From Enterocloster alcoholdehydrogenati (GTDB lineage: Bacteria > Bacillota > Clostridia > Lachnospirales > Lachnospiraceae): 64,000 nucleotides of DNA. Position numbers and translations under genes: made by a program. Below, in pieces: positions 18,134 to 27,569 of this stretch (the stretch's first letter is position 1; each line of letters starts with the position of its first letter). The DNA is taken from positions 124,001 to 188,000 of the forward strand of contig NZ_BLTJ01000003.1 in NCBI RefSeq assembly GCF_013282095.1, written 5' to 3'. Under the pieces are notes generated by a model, which was not told the DNA's origin, searched no databases, and was given only the letters and a program-made list of their open reading frames with translations.

Positions 18134-19675
18134 CTATTTATGTTCGTTCAGGTAAGCGCCTGCGTCTTTAAAGAAGCTCCATACGATGAGAATGATGATA
18201 AATCCAATGGGAAAGGCCGCAATGATGGACACGGTCTGAAGATTGTTCATGGACTTTTCTGAAAAGATCAGCGCAATGGGGAGCAGCATTAAGGTAATAG
18301 CCCAGAACAGCTTAATAAAGCGTCCGGGTTCCTTCTGTTCCTGTGAGGAACGGCAGGAGTAGGACGCAGCCACCATGGTCAGTGCGTCAAAGGTCGTAGC
18401 GTAAAAGGCAATCATGGTGAGCGCCAGAAGGAGAAGGCCGGCCTTAGCGGCAGGCATGGTATCAAAAATCGCCATAATGGCAGTATAAAGATCCTGGGAC
18501 TGCCTGTAAATGGCCATCAGGTCTGCCTTCCCGTGCATCTGCAGGGAAAGGCCGTAATTTCCAAGGATGATAAAGGAGGTAAAGGTGCCGGACAGTCCGA
18601 AGAAATAGCCTCCCAGAACTGTCTGGCGGATGGTACGGCCTTTGCTGATGGAACCGATGAAAAATGGAGTAGCCACACACCATACCATCCAGTATGCCCA
18701 GTAGAAGATCGTCCAGTTTTGGGGAAATGAGGAGGTGCGCAGGGCATCTGTCCAGGTAGCCATGGAGATAAAGTTCTGGGTCAGGTTTCCGATGGCACTG
18801 ATGCCGGTTTCGATGATGTACTGGGACTCGCCGCCCCCCAGCAGAAAGTAAGCCAGAAGAAGGAAGAAAAGAGCCACGCAGGAGGAGGCCAGCCGCGCTA
18901 CGCCCTTCATCCCAAAGTATACGGCCAGGGTGTATACAGCACAGATTACCACCAGGATAGCGATGGTAAGAGCCGGTGTCTCAGGCAGGTGGAATACACG
19001 GCTTAAAGCCATGGACAGCAGGGGAGTAGCCAGGGAGAAGGTCGTGGCCGTACCTGCTAAAAGGGCAAATACCGCAGTCAGGTCAATGAGCCGTCCCAGG
19101 GGTCCGTCTACCTTTTTTCCAAGAAGGGGACGGCAGGCTTCCGAGTATTTCTGGCGGCTGCGCCGACGTACATGGAGCATGAAGCCGAAGGCCACAGCCA
19201 GGATGATATAAAAGCTCCAGGGGATAGGGCCCCAGTGGAAGAGAGGATATACAGAAGCCCAGTCCTGAACCGTTCCCATATCGGAAATATGGGGCTCATC
19301 GGCATAAAGCATCCATTCACAGAGGGAGTAAAAGAGAATATCCGCAGCCAGCCCGGCGGTAAACATCATAGATCCCCACTGCAGGTTCGTGTACTGAGGC
19401 TTTTCAAGGTCTCCCAGGCGGATAGAGCCAAAACGGGAAAATGCGGCGTAGAGGGAACAGATCAGAGCGCCCAGGCCCATTAACAGATAGAAACTTCCGA
19501 ACCGGTCTCCCAGAAAGAACCGGATGGAATTTAAGAAGGCAGAGGAGCCTTCCGGAAAAAGGACAAACAGGACGCAAAGCAGCGCGATACAAATAAAGGG
19601 GACAAGAGTGGATGTCCAGTCCAGTTCTTTGAAAAGCTCGTTTTTCATCGAGCGGATTTTATGGTTGGTATTCAA
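18134..19675 (-). CDS. BCCT family betaine/carnitine/choline transporter
   Basis: About 513 residues with 12 membrane helices. The family signature is clear: TIFYWAYWMVWCVATPFF then GSISKGRTIRQ around residues 330-360, with the Trp-rich substrate box. Takes up quaternary ammonium compounds by sodium or proton symport or by exchange; which ligand is not visible. TTG at 19675 is used because AAGGAGG lies ahead at the right spacing; the next in-frame ATG has no ribosome site. Monocistronic and convergent with the HPr-like gene. Confidence 0.9.
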   Translation of the reverse strand: MNTNHKIRSMKNELFKELDWTSTLVPFICIALLCVLFVLFPEGSSAFLNSIRFFLGDRFGSFYLLMGLGALICSLYAAFSRFGSIRLGDLEKPQYTNLQWGSMMFTAGLAADILFYSLCEWMLYADEPHISDMGTVQDWASVYPLFHWGPIPWSFYIILAVAFGFMLHVRRRSRQKYSEACRPLLGKKVDGPLGRLIDLTAVFALLAGTATTFSLATPLLSMALSRVFHLPETPALTIAILVVICAVYTLAVYFGMKGVARLASSCVALFFLLLAYFLLGGGESQYIIETGISAIGNLTQNFISMATWTDALRTSSFPQNWTIFYWAYWMVWCVATPFFIGSISKGRTIRQTVLGGYFFGLSGTFTSFIILGNYGLSLQMHGKADLMAIYRQSQDLYTAIMAIFDTMPAAKAGLLLLALTMIAFYATTFDALTMVAASYSCRSSQEQKEPGRFIKLFWAITLMLLPIALIFSEKSMNNLQTVSIIAAFPIGFIIILIVWSFFKDAGAYLNEHK

Positions 19676-19851
19676 AATGACAGCCTCCTTTTTTTGTTCA
19701 AAAATAATTAAAATATAAATATGTTGAACATGATACCATTGAAACATGAAAATTGCAAGAGGGATTTTTCAAAAGATATGGGACGGCATACAGAAGATAT
19801 ATTCGTGGGTGTAACAATTTTGTAAGAAAAAAAGTCTGTTAAAAATTCCGT

Positions 19852-19879
19852 TTGTCCGTTATAATAGTAACGTTATAAT
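19852..19879 (+). promoter_or_regulatory. Promoter of the lipoprotein/MBL operon
   Basis: Two TATAAT hexamers (19860-19865 and 19874-19879) stand close together; TTGTCC (19852-19857) is 16 bp ahead of the second. AAAGGAGG and the ATG follow shortly after. Confidence 0.6.
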
Positions 19880-19896
19880 CAAAGGAGGTTTTTGAA

Positions 19897-20448
19897 ATGT
19901 TTAACTGGAAAAAGATGTCTCTGGTCCTTCTGGCTGCCGTATCCCTTTTAAGCGGATGCACCAAGAGCAATATTGTATCACCGGAGGGCGGTACAAGAGC
20001 GGAGGATGGACAGCCGGATACAGAGATCAATGAAGATATCAAGATCGACTGGACTGAGGTAAGAGAGGATTTACGGGATCAGTACCTGGAGCCGTATGGC
20101 CCTTTTGCTGACTATGTAATGGATTTGGATGTACGCTATGATGACAGTACCGGAGTGCTGACCGTCCTTCTGCCGGTGTCTCATCAGACGACAGCGGATG
20201 TAGCTGTAGCTTATGCCCAGGATGTGCTGGCTACCATCGGAACCTCTGTGTCTACCCAGAATTTTTACTATACGGCTCCGGAGGAGAACAGTGACGGCTA
20301 TACCACAAGCTACGGAAGCTTTTTTGATGAGCATGACGCCCTGGTACAGGTATTCCCATATGATCAGGAGGGAGATACGTCCGCTTATATTATCAATGAC
20401 ACGTTAAAAGCAGGAGACCGCAGAGCGCTTGAACCTGTAAAACAGTAA
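19897..20448 (+). CDS. Lipoprotein of unknown function
   Basis: 183 residues. The N-terminus FNWKKMSLVLLAAVSLLSGC is a type II signal with lipobox LSGC, so the mature protein is anchored at the outer face of the membrane by Cys22. The remainder is acidic and globular (DYVMDLDVRYDDSTGVLTVLLPVS) with no recognised domain. It shares an operon with the secreted metallo-beta-lactamase-fold enzyme that starts 13 bases later, which suggests a joint extracellular role. Confidence 0.75.
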   Translation: MFNWKKMSLVLLAAVSLLSGCTKSNIVSPEGGTRAEDGQPDTEINEDIKIDWTEVREDLRDQYLEPYGPFADYVMDLDVRYDDSTGVLTVLLPVSHQTTADVAVAYAQDVLATIGTSVSTQNFYYTAPEENSDGYTTSYGSFFDEHDALVQVFPYDQEGDTSAYIINDTLKAGDRRALEPVKQ

Positions 20449-20461
20449 GGAGGCATAAGCC

Positions 20462-21520
20462 ATGACAAGGATCGACCGATATTGGAAACGCTGTGCTGCC
20501 GGCATGATGGCTGCCCTGCTGCTGATGACAGCCGGAGAGGGGAGTTTCACCAGCTTTGGCGCGCAGTCATTAAATTCACCTTCAAAGATCGTAATCAGCA
20601 GCTCCCAGACAGAAGGCGGTTCGGATCAGGCCGTACAAAGCAGCCCTGCGGTGACGGCAGCCTTTGGTTCGGTTTCCACCCCTGTGACGGATTCGTCCTC
20701 CTATTTTGGAGCAGGGCGGCTGACCATGCTGGCAAACCATGACACCAAAGCTCAGCAGCTGGCAGTGATCATTGAAAACGGAGCCGGCGGGCTCATTGTA
20801 GTGGACGGCGGCTGGAAGGAAAACAGTGCCTATGTTCTGGATCAGATCAAACAGAAGGGCGGCCATGTGGCGGCCTGGCTGATCACTCATCCCGATTCCG
20901 ACCATGTGGGCGCTCTGGCGGATATTCTTCACAACCACAGCACGGAGATCACCATTGACGGCATTTACTATTCCTTCCTGGAGGACAGCTGGTATCAGGA
21001 AAAGGATGCCCAGGTGGCAGCGATGGTATCCTATTTAAAAGAGGGATTTGCAAAGGTATCCCCTTCAGTCCTTCACGGCGATATTACGGCGGGTCAGGTA
21101 ATTGATGCGGGGCCTGCAAAGATTCAGGTTCTGAATCAGGCCTTTAAGGCAAGTAATGACTTTGTAAACAACAGCAGCGTGGCATATCTGGTATCCTTAA
21201 ACGGAACTAATGTGGTGTTTCTGGGCGACATGGCCAGTGCCGGAGGTGAAAACCTGATGGCAAACGTGGATCTGGGGGCATTAAAGTGCACCATGGTTCA
21301 GATGGCCCACCATGGCCAGAACGGTGTGGACTACGAGGTCTACAAGGCGCTGCGTCCTTCGGTCTGCCTCTGGCCTACTCCACAGTGGCTGTGGGATAAT
21401 GATAATGGCGGCGGTGCAGGCAGCGGCTCCTGGAAAACCCAGGAGACCCGAAACTGGATGGTACGGCTTGGAGTAAAGACCTACTTCTGCACAAAGGACG
21501 GGGATCAGGTGATTGAGTAG
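20462..21520 (+). CDS. Secreted metallo-beta-lactamase-fold hydrolase, ComEC-C-terminus-like
   Basis: 352 residues with an N-terminal signal segment (AAGMMAALLLMTAGEG). The metal motif reads LITHPDSDHVGAL near residue 140, the variant found in ComEC/Rec2-type MBL domains; FLGDMAS and MAHHGQNG supply later ligands. The protein ends shortly after the MBL core. ComEC-type MBL domains act on nucleic acids or phosphate esters, but the substrate here is unknown. AAGGAGG precedes the ATG; cotranscribed with the lipoprotein. Confidence 0.8.
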   Translation: MTRIDRYWKRCAAGMMAALLLMTAGEGSFTSFGAQSLNSPSKIVISSSQTEGGSDQAVQSSPAVTAAFGSVSTPVTDSSSYFGAGRLTMLANHDTKAQQLAVIIENGAGGLIVVDGGWKENSAYVLDQIKQKGGHVAAWLITHPDSDHVGALADILHNHSTEITIDGIYYSFLEDSWYQEKDAQVAAMVSYLKEGFAKVSPSVLHGDITAGQVIDAGPAKIQVLNQAFKASNDFVNNSSVAYLVSLNGTNVVFLGDMASAGGENLMANVDLGALKCTMVQMAHHGQNGVDYEVYKALRPSVCLWPTPQWLWDNDNGGGAGSGSWKTQETRNWMVRLGVKTYFCTKDGDQVIE

Positions 21521-21534
21521 AGTCTGTTTGCTCA

Positions 21535-21610
21535 TTCATATTCTGTTCATAAATCATTCAAAAAGCTTTTACACAATGAACATCTTTTCTTCATCTTTGG
21601 CGGGTATACT
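21535..21610 (+). promoter_or_regulatory. Six 11-bp-phased TTCAT-like repeats ahead of a -10 box
   Basis: Hexamers at 21535 TTCATA, 21546 TTCATA, 21557 TTCAAA, 21568 TTTACA, 21579 AACATC and 21590 TTCATC are spaced exactly 11 bp, and the -10 TATACT (21605-21610) lies 9 bp after the last. There is no -35 match. This is the architecture of OmpR/PhoB-family activator sites (pho boxes), in which bound dimers replace the -35 element. Confidence 0.7.
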
Positions 21611-21616
21611 TTAACC

Positions 21617-21770
21617 ATAGATGAGAGACAAGAAGTCATCTATCCCCAATATGCTTACAAGATTTTTTTCATAATACTCGAGCTGATAAGTAATTATCAG
21701 CTCTCCTCCCTTTTAATAATACTTTTTTCCGGGAAGAACGTATCATCGCCAGGTGATGCGTTTTTTCTGT
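21617..21770 (+). ncRNA. Candidate small RNA with three hairpins
   Basis: Starting just after the repeat-driven promoter, three stems follow: ATAGATGA / TCATCTAT (21617-21643), GAGCTGATAA / TTATCAGCTC with loop GTAA (21680-21703), and a terminator stem CGTATCATC / GGTGATGCG followed by six T (21739-21766). Between the second and third lies CTCCTCCCTTTT, complementary to Shine-Dalgarno sequences. An ATG at 21621 opens only 17 codons and lacks a ribosome site. No coding gene is left in this gap. Confidence 0.5.
21739..21767 (+). terminator. Intrinsic terminator of the candidate small RNA
   Basis: 9-bp stem with a GCCA loop followed by TTTTTTC on the plus strand; the convergent symporter gene stops about 30 bases further on. 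Confidence 0.75.
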
Positions 21771-21799
21771 TATTGGATGCGTTTTGGAGGCTCTTTTGT

Positions 21800-23206
21800 T
21801 TAATCGCCGGATGCAGGATGGCGCCATCCTGCGGGAAGGGAGATTTCACCGGATAAAAACAGCAGGGCAGTGAGGTTGGGAAAGGCCATGAGGCCGTTCC
21901 ACAGGTCGGAGAAGAGCCAGACTGATTCGGAGCGGATCAGGCTTCCGGCGGCTACGGCGGTTAAAAAGAGGATGGGATAGAGCCAGTCTGCAAACAGGCT
22001 GGGAAGGCAACGGCGGGAACTGAGATAAGCCGCAGCCTGTTTTCCAAGGTAAAACCAGGCGATAACGGTGGCAAAGGCAAAGACGGCGATGGAGGCGCTG
22101 ATCAGATACTCTCCCCCAGGTCCCAGACGGCTTTTGAAGGCCCAGGCGGCCAGGGCAGAACCCTGATAGGGGATTGCCTCCAGCCCCAAACCTCCGGTTT
22201 CCGTTATGCAGAGGATCACAAGGGCTGTAAGAGTGCAGAGGATCACCGTGTCAAAGAACACTTCAAACATGGCCCACATACCCTGTTCATGAGGCGTTGT
22301 GTGTTCGGCAGGGCCGTGGAGGATGGCCAGAGTTCCAAGACCGGCTTCGTTGGAAAACACACCTCTTGCGATGCCATAGCGCAGGCTGCGGCTGACAGCA
22401 AAACCCGCTGTCCCTCCGGCCGCAGCTTTAAACTCAAAAGCAGACGAAAGAATGTGCTTTATGACCTGAGGAAGGACAGGAAGGCAGGAGAGAATCACAA
22501 TAAGGGAAAAAATAATATAGATCCCTGCCGCTGCAGGAACCATGCGCTCCGCCACATGACCGATTCGTCCGATTCCCCCGCGGATCACGGCTGCGGTGAG
22601 AATGGCAAATATAAGGCCCGCAAGCCACAGCGGAAGCTTCCAGGTAAAGGAGACGGCAGAGACGGCGGAATTGGCCTGAACCATGCTTCCCATGCCGAGG
22701 GAACACATCAGGCAGAGAAAGCTGTAAAGGATTCCTAAAAAAGGTACATTCAGCCCTCTCTCCATATATAAAAAGGGGCCGCAGACGAAGCGTCCGGCAG
22801 CGTCCCGGCAGCGGTAGCGGATCCCTAAGCTGGTTTCTGCATAGGCAGTGATCATCCCGATAAAAGCGGATACCCACATCCAGAACAGAGCGCCTGGCCC
22901 GCCGGCGGTAAGGGCGGTGGCTACCCCGGCGATGTTTCCCGTGCCTACCGTGGCCGCCAGAGCAGTGCACACCGACTGAAACTGGCTGATGGTTTCCCGG
23001 CTGTGCGGGGGATTTTTCTGCGTTTTTTTACAGGGGTCATTATCCTGGCTTTTAAACAGGCTTCCCACGGTGGAACGCCACCAGAAGAAAAAACCTCTGA
23101 ACTGGAAAAAACGGCATTTTACCGTAAGAAAAAGACCTGTACCCAGAAAAATACCCAGGGTCCATGGCCCCCAGACCATCCGGTGAGCCTGCTCTAACCA
23201 TTTCAT
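21800..23206 (-). CDS. AGCS family sodium:alanine/glycine symporter
   Basis: 468 residues, about ten membrane helices. Diagnostic stretches are FQSVCTALAATVGTGNIAGVATAL (substrate/sodium site in helix 3), GPGALFWMWVSAFIGM, and GVFSNEAGLGTLAI. Imports alanine or glycine with sodium. The ATG at 23206 follows AGGAGG by 6 bases; an ATG two codons earlier directly abuts that site and upstream methionines lie in hydrophilic non-coding-like sequence. No neighbour shares its transcript. Confidence 0.9.
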   Translation of the reverse strand: MKWLEQAHRMVWGPWTLGIFLGTGLFLTVKCRFFQFRGFFFWWRSTVGSLFKSQDNDPCKKTQKNPPHSRETISQFQSVCTALAATVGTGNIAGVATALTAGGPGALFWMWVSAFIGMITAYAETSLGIRYRCRDAAGRFVCGPFLYMERGLNVPFLGILYSFLCLMCSLGMGSMVQANSAVSAVSFTWKLPLWLAGLIFAILTAAVIRGGIGRIGHVAERMVPAAAGIYIIFSLIVILSCLPVLPQVIKHILSSAFEFKAAAGGTAGFAVSRSLRYGIARGVFSNEAGLGTLAILHGPAEHTTPHEQGMWAMFEVFFDTVILCTLTALVILCITETGGLGLEAIPYQGSALAAWAFKSRLGPGGEYLISASIAVFAFATVIAWFYLGKQAAAYLSSRRCLPSLFADWLYPILFLTAVAAGSLIRSESVWLFSDLWNGLMAFPNLTALLFLSGEISLPAGWRHPASGD

Positions 23207-23425
23207 AAACATCCTCCTGACCTGAAAAGCAAACGCCTGCTTTCTGCAGGCTGCTCTATATTGTCTATTCTGGTGAACCGAAAAGTATGCTAAGGAAGTA
23301 TGGAGCATCATTTAAGGGATGGAGCTGCCCTGCCATTTTGCGAATTGCTCCTCGCATTTCCGTGTAAAATATGATAAAATGAGCAAAAACAATCACTGCC
23401 TGGGGCAGGAGAAAAGAGGTGTCCT

Positions 23426-24406
23426 ATGCCGGGCTTTACTACCCATTATATATTAGGAATGAAAGCATATAACGACCTTCCGCAGAGCTATCTGAAATTT
23501 GTTATTACAAAATATCGATGGCTTTATCAGCTGGGCCTCCAGGGGCCGGATATGTTTTTTTATAATTTTCCCATTCTGCGCTACAGAGATCATCGAAATG
23601 TAGGCTCGTATATGCATGAGCATCATGTAAATGATTTTTTTCGCTGCGCTTTTGACCGTCTTTCACGAATCCAGTCTAAGCAGCAGAAGGAAGAGGGGAT
23701 GGCGTTTCTCTGCGGTTTTATCTGCCACTACGTCGGGGATTCCATCTGCCATCCCTACGTCTACGGGCGGATCGGCTACGATATCCAGAACCCCGGAGGC
23801 TACTACCATGGGCTTCATGCCAAGCTGGAGAATGACATTGACGCGCTGCTTTTAAAGAAATATAAAAAGAAAAAGCCGTCCCAGTTTAATCAGGCAGCCA
23901 CCATCTGCTTAAACGGTATGGAGACACAGTTTATTTCATCCTTCCTCTCGGCCTGCATCAATGATGCCTTTTATCCCTTAAGCAGCAAGAACCATTACCA
24001 GGTCACTGCCGGGATGGTGCACCGTTCAATCCTGGCCCTCCGTTTTGGCTGCCGTACCCTGGCAGATCCCAACAGCCGCAAAAAGGAGCGGATCGAGTTT
24101 TTGGAGTCCCTGTTTCTTAAAAATCCCGTGGCTTCCAGCAAGATGGTAACAGACGTGGTGGAGGATCCGGTCTGGAGCCTGAACCTGCGCCATGAGATCT
24201 GGTGCAATCCATGGAATAAAAGCCTTGCTTCCAATGCTTCAGTGCCTGACCTGTTGCGCCGGTGCCTTGCCAAGCTCAGCACGGTTTTTTATATGATAAA
24301 TGATATCATAGAAGGGTCTAAGGTACTGCGTCCTGCGGCGTTTGAGCGGCTTTTGTCAGAGCTGGGGAATTATTCTTACCACAGCGGCCTGCCATGTAAT
24401 GACTGA
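23426..24406 (+). CDS. Zinc-dependent phospholipase C-like protein
   Basis: 326 residues. The start MPGFTTHYILG, the LGLQGPDMFFY segment, YMHEHHVNDFF, and FLCGFICHYVGDSICHP with repeated His/Asp residues match the Zn_dep_PLPC family of Firmicutes, which share the helical fold and trinuclear zinc ligands of phospholipase C. There is no signal peptide, so it is probably cytosolic and the true substrate is uncertain. AGAGGTG precedes the ATG. Single gene; bioY follows after a regulatory gap. Confidence 0.8.
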   Translation: MPGFTTHYILGMKAYNDLPQSYLKFVITKYRWLYQLGLQGPDMFFYNFPILRYRDHRNVGSYMHEHHVNDFFRCAFDRLSRIQSKQQKEEGMAFLCGFICHYVGDSICHPYVYGRIGYDIQNPGGYYHGLHAKLENDIDALLLKKYKKKKPSQFNQAATICLNGMETQFISSFLSACINDAFYPLSSKNHYQVTAGMVHRSILALRFGCRTLADPNSRKKERIEFLESLFLKNPVASSKMVTDVVEDPVWSLNLRHEIWCNPWNKSLASNASVPDLLRRCLAKLSTVFYMINDIIEGSKVLRPAAFERLLSELGNYSYHSGLPCND

Positions 24407-24411
24407 AGAGA

Positions 24412-24465
24412 ATTGTCAATCTTAAAATAAAATAAGTTGACAATTTCTGCGCCCTGTGATATACC
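24412..24465 (+). promoter_or_regulatory. bioY promoter with BirA-type operator
   Basis: ATTGTCAA (24412-24419) and TTGACAAT (24437-24444) form a perfect 8-bp inverted repeat across a 17-bp AT-rich centre, the layout of BirA sites. The right arm contains the -35 TTGACA (24437-24442), followed after 17 bp by -10 TATACC (24460-24465), so a bound repressor would exclude polymerase. Confidence 0.8.
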
Positions 24466-24559
24466 ATTCTTTGTAAATCAACAGATTGGTAACGATTCCT
24501 GTTCCGGCGCCCTGTGACGGAGCATCAGGAGAGGACTAAGTGCAAAGGAGTGTATGATT

Positions 24560-25147
24560 ATGAACCCAGTTTCTTCCAATCCGGCGAAAAAGGCCGGGGC
24601 AGCCTCATTATTTACCACCAGGGAAATGGTTCTGGCGGGAATGTTCGCAGCGGTCATGGCTGTTATTTCCCAGCTTTCCATCCCAATGCCCACAGGAGTC
24701 CCTGTGACGATCCAGGTCTTTGGCGTAGCTTTAGTGGGAGCTGTGCTTGGCTGGCGGCTGGGCCTTTGCTCCATGCTTGTATATATCCTGATCGGAGCCG
24801 TGGGCCTTCCGGTATTTGCCAATTTTGGCGGCGGCATAAAGTCTTTGGTGGGGCTGACGGGAGGGTATATCTGGGCCTGGCCGATTATGGCGGCCCTCTG
24901 CGGCATACAGCCGGGACTTAAAAGCAAGAAGGCAGATCTGGGAGCAAGGATTCTTCTGGCTCTTGTGGGCCTTGCGGCAGTGGAGATCATCGGCGGTCTG
25001 CAGTGGGCGGCGCTGTCAGGGGATATGACACTGGGCGCTGTATTTGCATATTCCCTGGTTGCTTTTATTCCCAAGGATATTGTGATTACGGTGATCGCGG
25101 TGGTGATCAGCGGCCCCTTCCGGAAAATGATTGCAAGGGGAATCTAA
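24560..25147 (+). CDS. bioY: Biotin transporter S component BioY
   Basis: 195 residues, six membrane helices. TTREMVLAGMFAAVMAVISQLSIPMPTGVPVTIQVFGVALVGAVLG is typical BioY; FANFGGGIKSLVGLTGGYIWAWP forms the biotin-binding helix region. BioY captures biotin and works with the shared ECF energizing module (not in this window). ATG at 24560 has AAGGAG 9 bases ahead; the ATG two codons earlier is too close. A BirA-like operator in front indicates repression by biotin. Confidence 0.92.
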   Translation: MNPVSSNPAKKAGAASLFTTREMVLAGMFAAVMAVISQLSIPMPTGVPVTIQVFGVALVGAVLGWRLGLCSMLVYILIGAVGLPVFANFGGGIKSLVGLTGGYIWAWPIMAALCGIQPGLKSKKADLGARILLALVGLAAVEIIGGLQWAALSGDMTLGAVFAYSLVAFIPKDIVITVIAVVISGPFRKMIARGI

Positions 25148-25165
25148 AAAGGGAGAATCATTTCC

Positions 25166-26086
25166 ATGACACTGACACAGATGAAATATGCTATTGCGGT
25201 AGCAGACACTGGTTCTATGAATGAAGCGGCCCGCAGCCTGTTTATCGCCCAGCCCAGCCTGTCGGCAGCCATCCGGGAACTGGAGCAGGAGATTGGGATC
25301 GAGCTGTTTAAACGAACCAGCCGTGGCGTTTTGGCGACGCCGGAGGGCGAGGAGTTTTTGGGCTACGCAAGGCAGGTCACAGAGCAGTACCGGCTGCTGG
25401 AATCCAGATACATTGAAAAAAAGAATATCCGACGGAAATTCAGCGTGTCCATGCAGCACTATTCCTTTGCGGTTCATGCGTTCGTAGAGATGGTTCGTCA
25501 GTTCGGTATGGAGGAATATGAATTTGAGGTTCATGAAACCAGAACATGGGAAGTAATGGAGAATGTAAAGGACGGCAGGAGCGAGATCGGGATTCTGTAT
25601 CTCAATGACTTTAACCGCAAGGTGCTGACAAAGCTGTTTAAAGAGAATGGCCTGGAATTTCACCCTTTGTTTGACTGTGGGATCTATGTATATATCTGGA
25701 AGGGGCATCCGCTGGCAGAATGTCCGTCGATCGGGCTGAAGGAGCTGGAGGACTATCCCTGTCTGGCTTTTGACCAGGGGAAATACAACTCCTTTTACTT
25801 TGCAGAGGAAGTCTTAAGCACATATGAATATAAGCAGCTGATCCGCGCCAATGATCGGGCCACAATGCTGAATCTTATGAGGGGACTCAACGGTTATACG
25901 CTTTGCTCAGGGATCATCTGCGAGGAATTAAACGGATCTGACTACTGCGCCGTTCCGCTGAAAAGAGGGGAGGCATCCCCGGAGGAAACAATGACCATCG
26001 GCTATATCTGCCGCAGGGGAAGCGCCGTCAGCGTGCCGGGGCAGAGGTATCTGGAGGAGATCGGCAAATACCGCACAGTACAGTAA
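25166..26086 (+). CDS. LysR family transcriptional regulator
   Basis: 306 residues: N-terminal winged HTH (MTLTQMKYAIAVADTGSMNEAARSLFIAQPSLSAAIRELEQEIG) and a C-terminal substrate-binding domain. It starts 18 bases after bioY and may share its transcript; the next gene, metY, is separated by a terminator. A role in sulfur amino acid or biotin control is possible from the neighbours, but no operator for it is recognised. Confidence 0.88.
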   Translation: MTLTQMKYAIAVADTGSMNEAARSLFIAQPSLSAAIRELEQEIGIELFKRTSRGVLATPEGEEFLGYARQVTEQYRLLESRYIEKKNIRRKFSVSMQHYSFAVHAFVEMVRQFGMEEYEFEVHETRTWEVMENVKDGRSEIGILYLNDFNRKVLTKLFKENGLEFHPLFDCGIYVYIWKGHPLAECPSIGLKELEDYPCLAFDQGKYNSFYFAEEVLSTYEYKQLIRANDRATMLNLMRGLNGYTLCSGIICEELNGSDYCAVPLKRGEASPEETMTIGYICRRGSAVSVPGQRYLEEIGKYRTVQ

Positions 26087-26091
26087 TGAAA

Positions 26092-26132
26092 GAGCTGGTT
26101 ATAGGAAAAAACTATAACTGGCTCATTTTTTT
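26092..26132 (+). terminator. Terminator after the LysR gene
   Basis: 13-bp stem GAGCTGGTTATAG / CTATAACTGGCTC with two G-T pairs and an A-rich loop, followed by ATTTTTTT. Confidence 0.88.
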
Positions 26133-26257
26133 GTATATTAGACGAAAGCAGAATACCATGATATGATTTTCCTATCATTTGACAGCAGCAAGAGCAAACC
26201 GTCAGGCCCCACGCAGGAACGGTTTCCAGAAGCAGGAGATATGAGGAGGACATGAAA

Positions 26258-27565
26258 ATGGCAGAGAAGAACCCTAAGAAGAGAGACTTTCGATTTGAGA
26301 CATTACAGCTTCATGTAGGACAGGAGCAGCCGGATCCGGCCACAGATGCAAGGGCGGTGCCTATTTATCAGACGTCTTCCTATGTGTTTAAAAACTGCGA
26401 TCACGCGGCGGCACGGTTTGGCTTAAGGGATGCGGGAAACATTTATGGGCGTCTTACCAATCCCACAGAGGATGTGTTTGAAAAGCGTATCGCGGCCTTG
26501 GAGGGCGGAGCGGCCGCTCTGGCAGTGGCATCCGGAGCAGCCGCAATTGCCTATACATTCCAGAACCTGGCACACGCCGGGGACCATATTGTGGCAGCAA
26601 AGAATATTTACGGAGGTACCTATAACCTGTTTGCCCATACGCTGCCGGAATACGGGATCACCACCTCTTTTGTGGATCCCTTTGACTATGAGGCAGTAGA
26701 GGCGGCCATTAAAGAGAATACCAAGGCCATTCATGTGGAGACTCTGGGAAATCCCAATTCCGATGTGGTGGATATTGAACGGCTGGCAGAGATTGCACAT
26801 ACCCATAAGATCCCCCTTGTGGTAGACAACACCTTTGCGACCCCATATCTGGTGCGGCCCATTGAGCATGGAGCGGATATTGTAGTGCATTCTGCTACAA
26901 AATTTATCGGCGGTCACGGTACCACCATCGGCGGAGTGATTGTGGACGGCGGGAAGTTTGACTGGGAGGAAAGCGGGAAATTCCCATCTCTTACAGAACC
27001 TAATCCAAGCTATCACGGCATCAGCTTTACCAAAGCAGCCGGCCCCGCGGCCTTTGTAACCAAGATTCGGGCGATTCTTCTGCGGGATACAGGCGCAACG
27101 CTGTCGCCCTTCCACGCCTTTTTATTCCTTCAGGGTCTGGAAACACTGTCTCTGCGGGTAGAGCGCCATGTGGACAATGCCCTTAAGGTGGCGGAATATC
27201 TAAGCCGCCATCCCCAGGTAGAGCGGGTTCACCATCCGTCCGTATCCCAGGATCCAAAGCAGCAGAGTCTGTATAAAAAGTATTTTCCAAATGGAGGCGG
27301 ATCCATTTTTACCTTTGAGATCAAGGGAGATGACAGGAAAGCAAAGGACTTTATTGATCATCTGCAGCTGTTTTCTCTGCTGGCAAATGTGGCAGATGTG
27401 AAATCGCTGGTGATCCATCCGGCTTCTACCACACACGCCCAGCTGACAGAGGAAGAACTGGCAGAGCAGGGAATTAAGCCAAACACCATCCGGCTGTCTA
27501 TAGGAACGGAGCATATTGACGATATTATCGAGGATTTGGAGGAGGCGTTTGCGGCGGTAAGATAG
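26258..27565 (+). CDS. metY: O-acetylhomoserine sulfhydrylase
   Basis: PLP enzyme of the Cys/Met metabolism family, 435 residues, making homocysteine from O-acetylhomoserine and sulfide. The start [28 protein letters not shown] is diagnostic of Met[13 protein letters not shown] contacts the substrate, and [15 protein letters not shown] contains the PLP lysine. ATG at 26258 is 8 bases after AGGAGG; the ATG two codons earlier is too close. Its stop is only 4 bases from the stop of the convergent NTPase gene, leaving no room for a separate terminator. Confidence 0.94.
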   Translation: MAEKNPKKRDFRFETLQLHVGQEQPDPATDARAVPIYQTSSYVFKNCDHAAARFGLRDAGNIYGRLTNPTEDVFEKRIAALEGGAAALAVASGAAAIAYTFQNLAHAGDHIVAAKNIYGGTYNLFAHTLPEYGITTSFVDPFDYEAVEAAIKENTKAIHVETLGNPNSDVVDIERLAEIAHTHKIPLVVDNTFATPYLVRPIEHGADIVVHSATKFIGGHGTTIGGVIVDGGKFDWEESGKFPSLTEPNPSYHGISFTKAAGPAAFVTKIRAILLRDTGATLSPFHAFLFLQGLETLSLRVERHVDNALKVAEYLSRHPQVERVHHPSVSQDPKQQSLYKKYFPNGGGSIFTFEIKGDDRKAKDFIDHLQLFSLLANVADVKSLVIHPASTTHAQLTEEELAEQGIKPNTIRLSIGTEHIDDIIEDLEEAFAAVR

Positions 27566-27569
27566 TCTG

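Noticed and set aside
21621-21674. 17-codon ORF inside the candidate small RNA
   Set aside because: No ribosome site; the ATG is within the first hairpin only a few bases from the predicted start.
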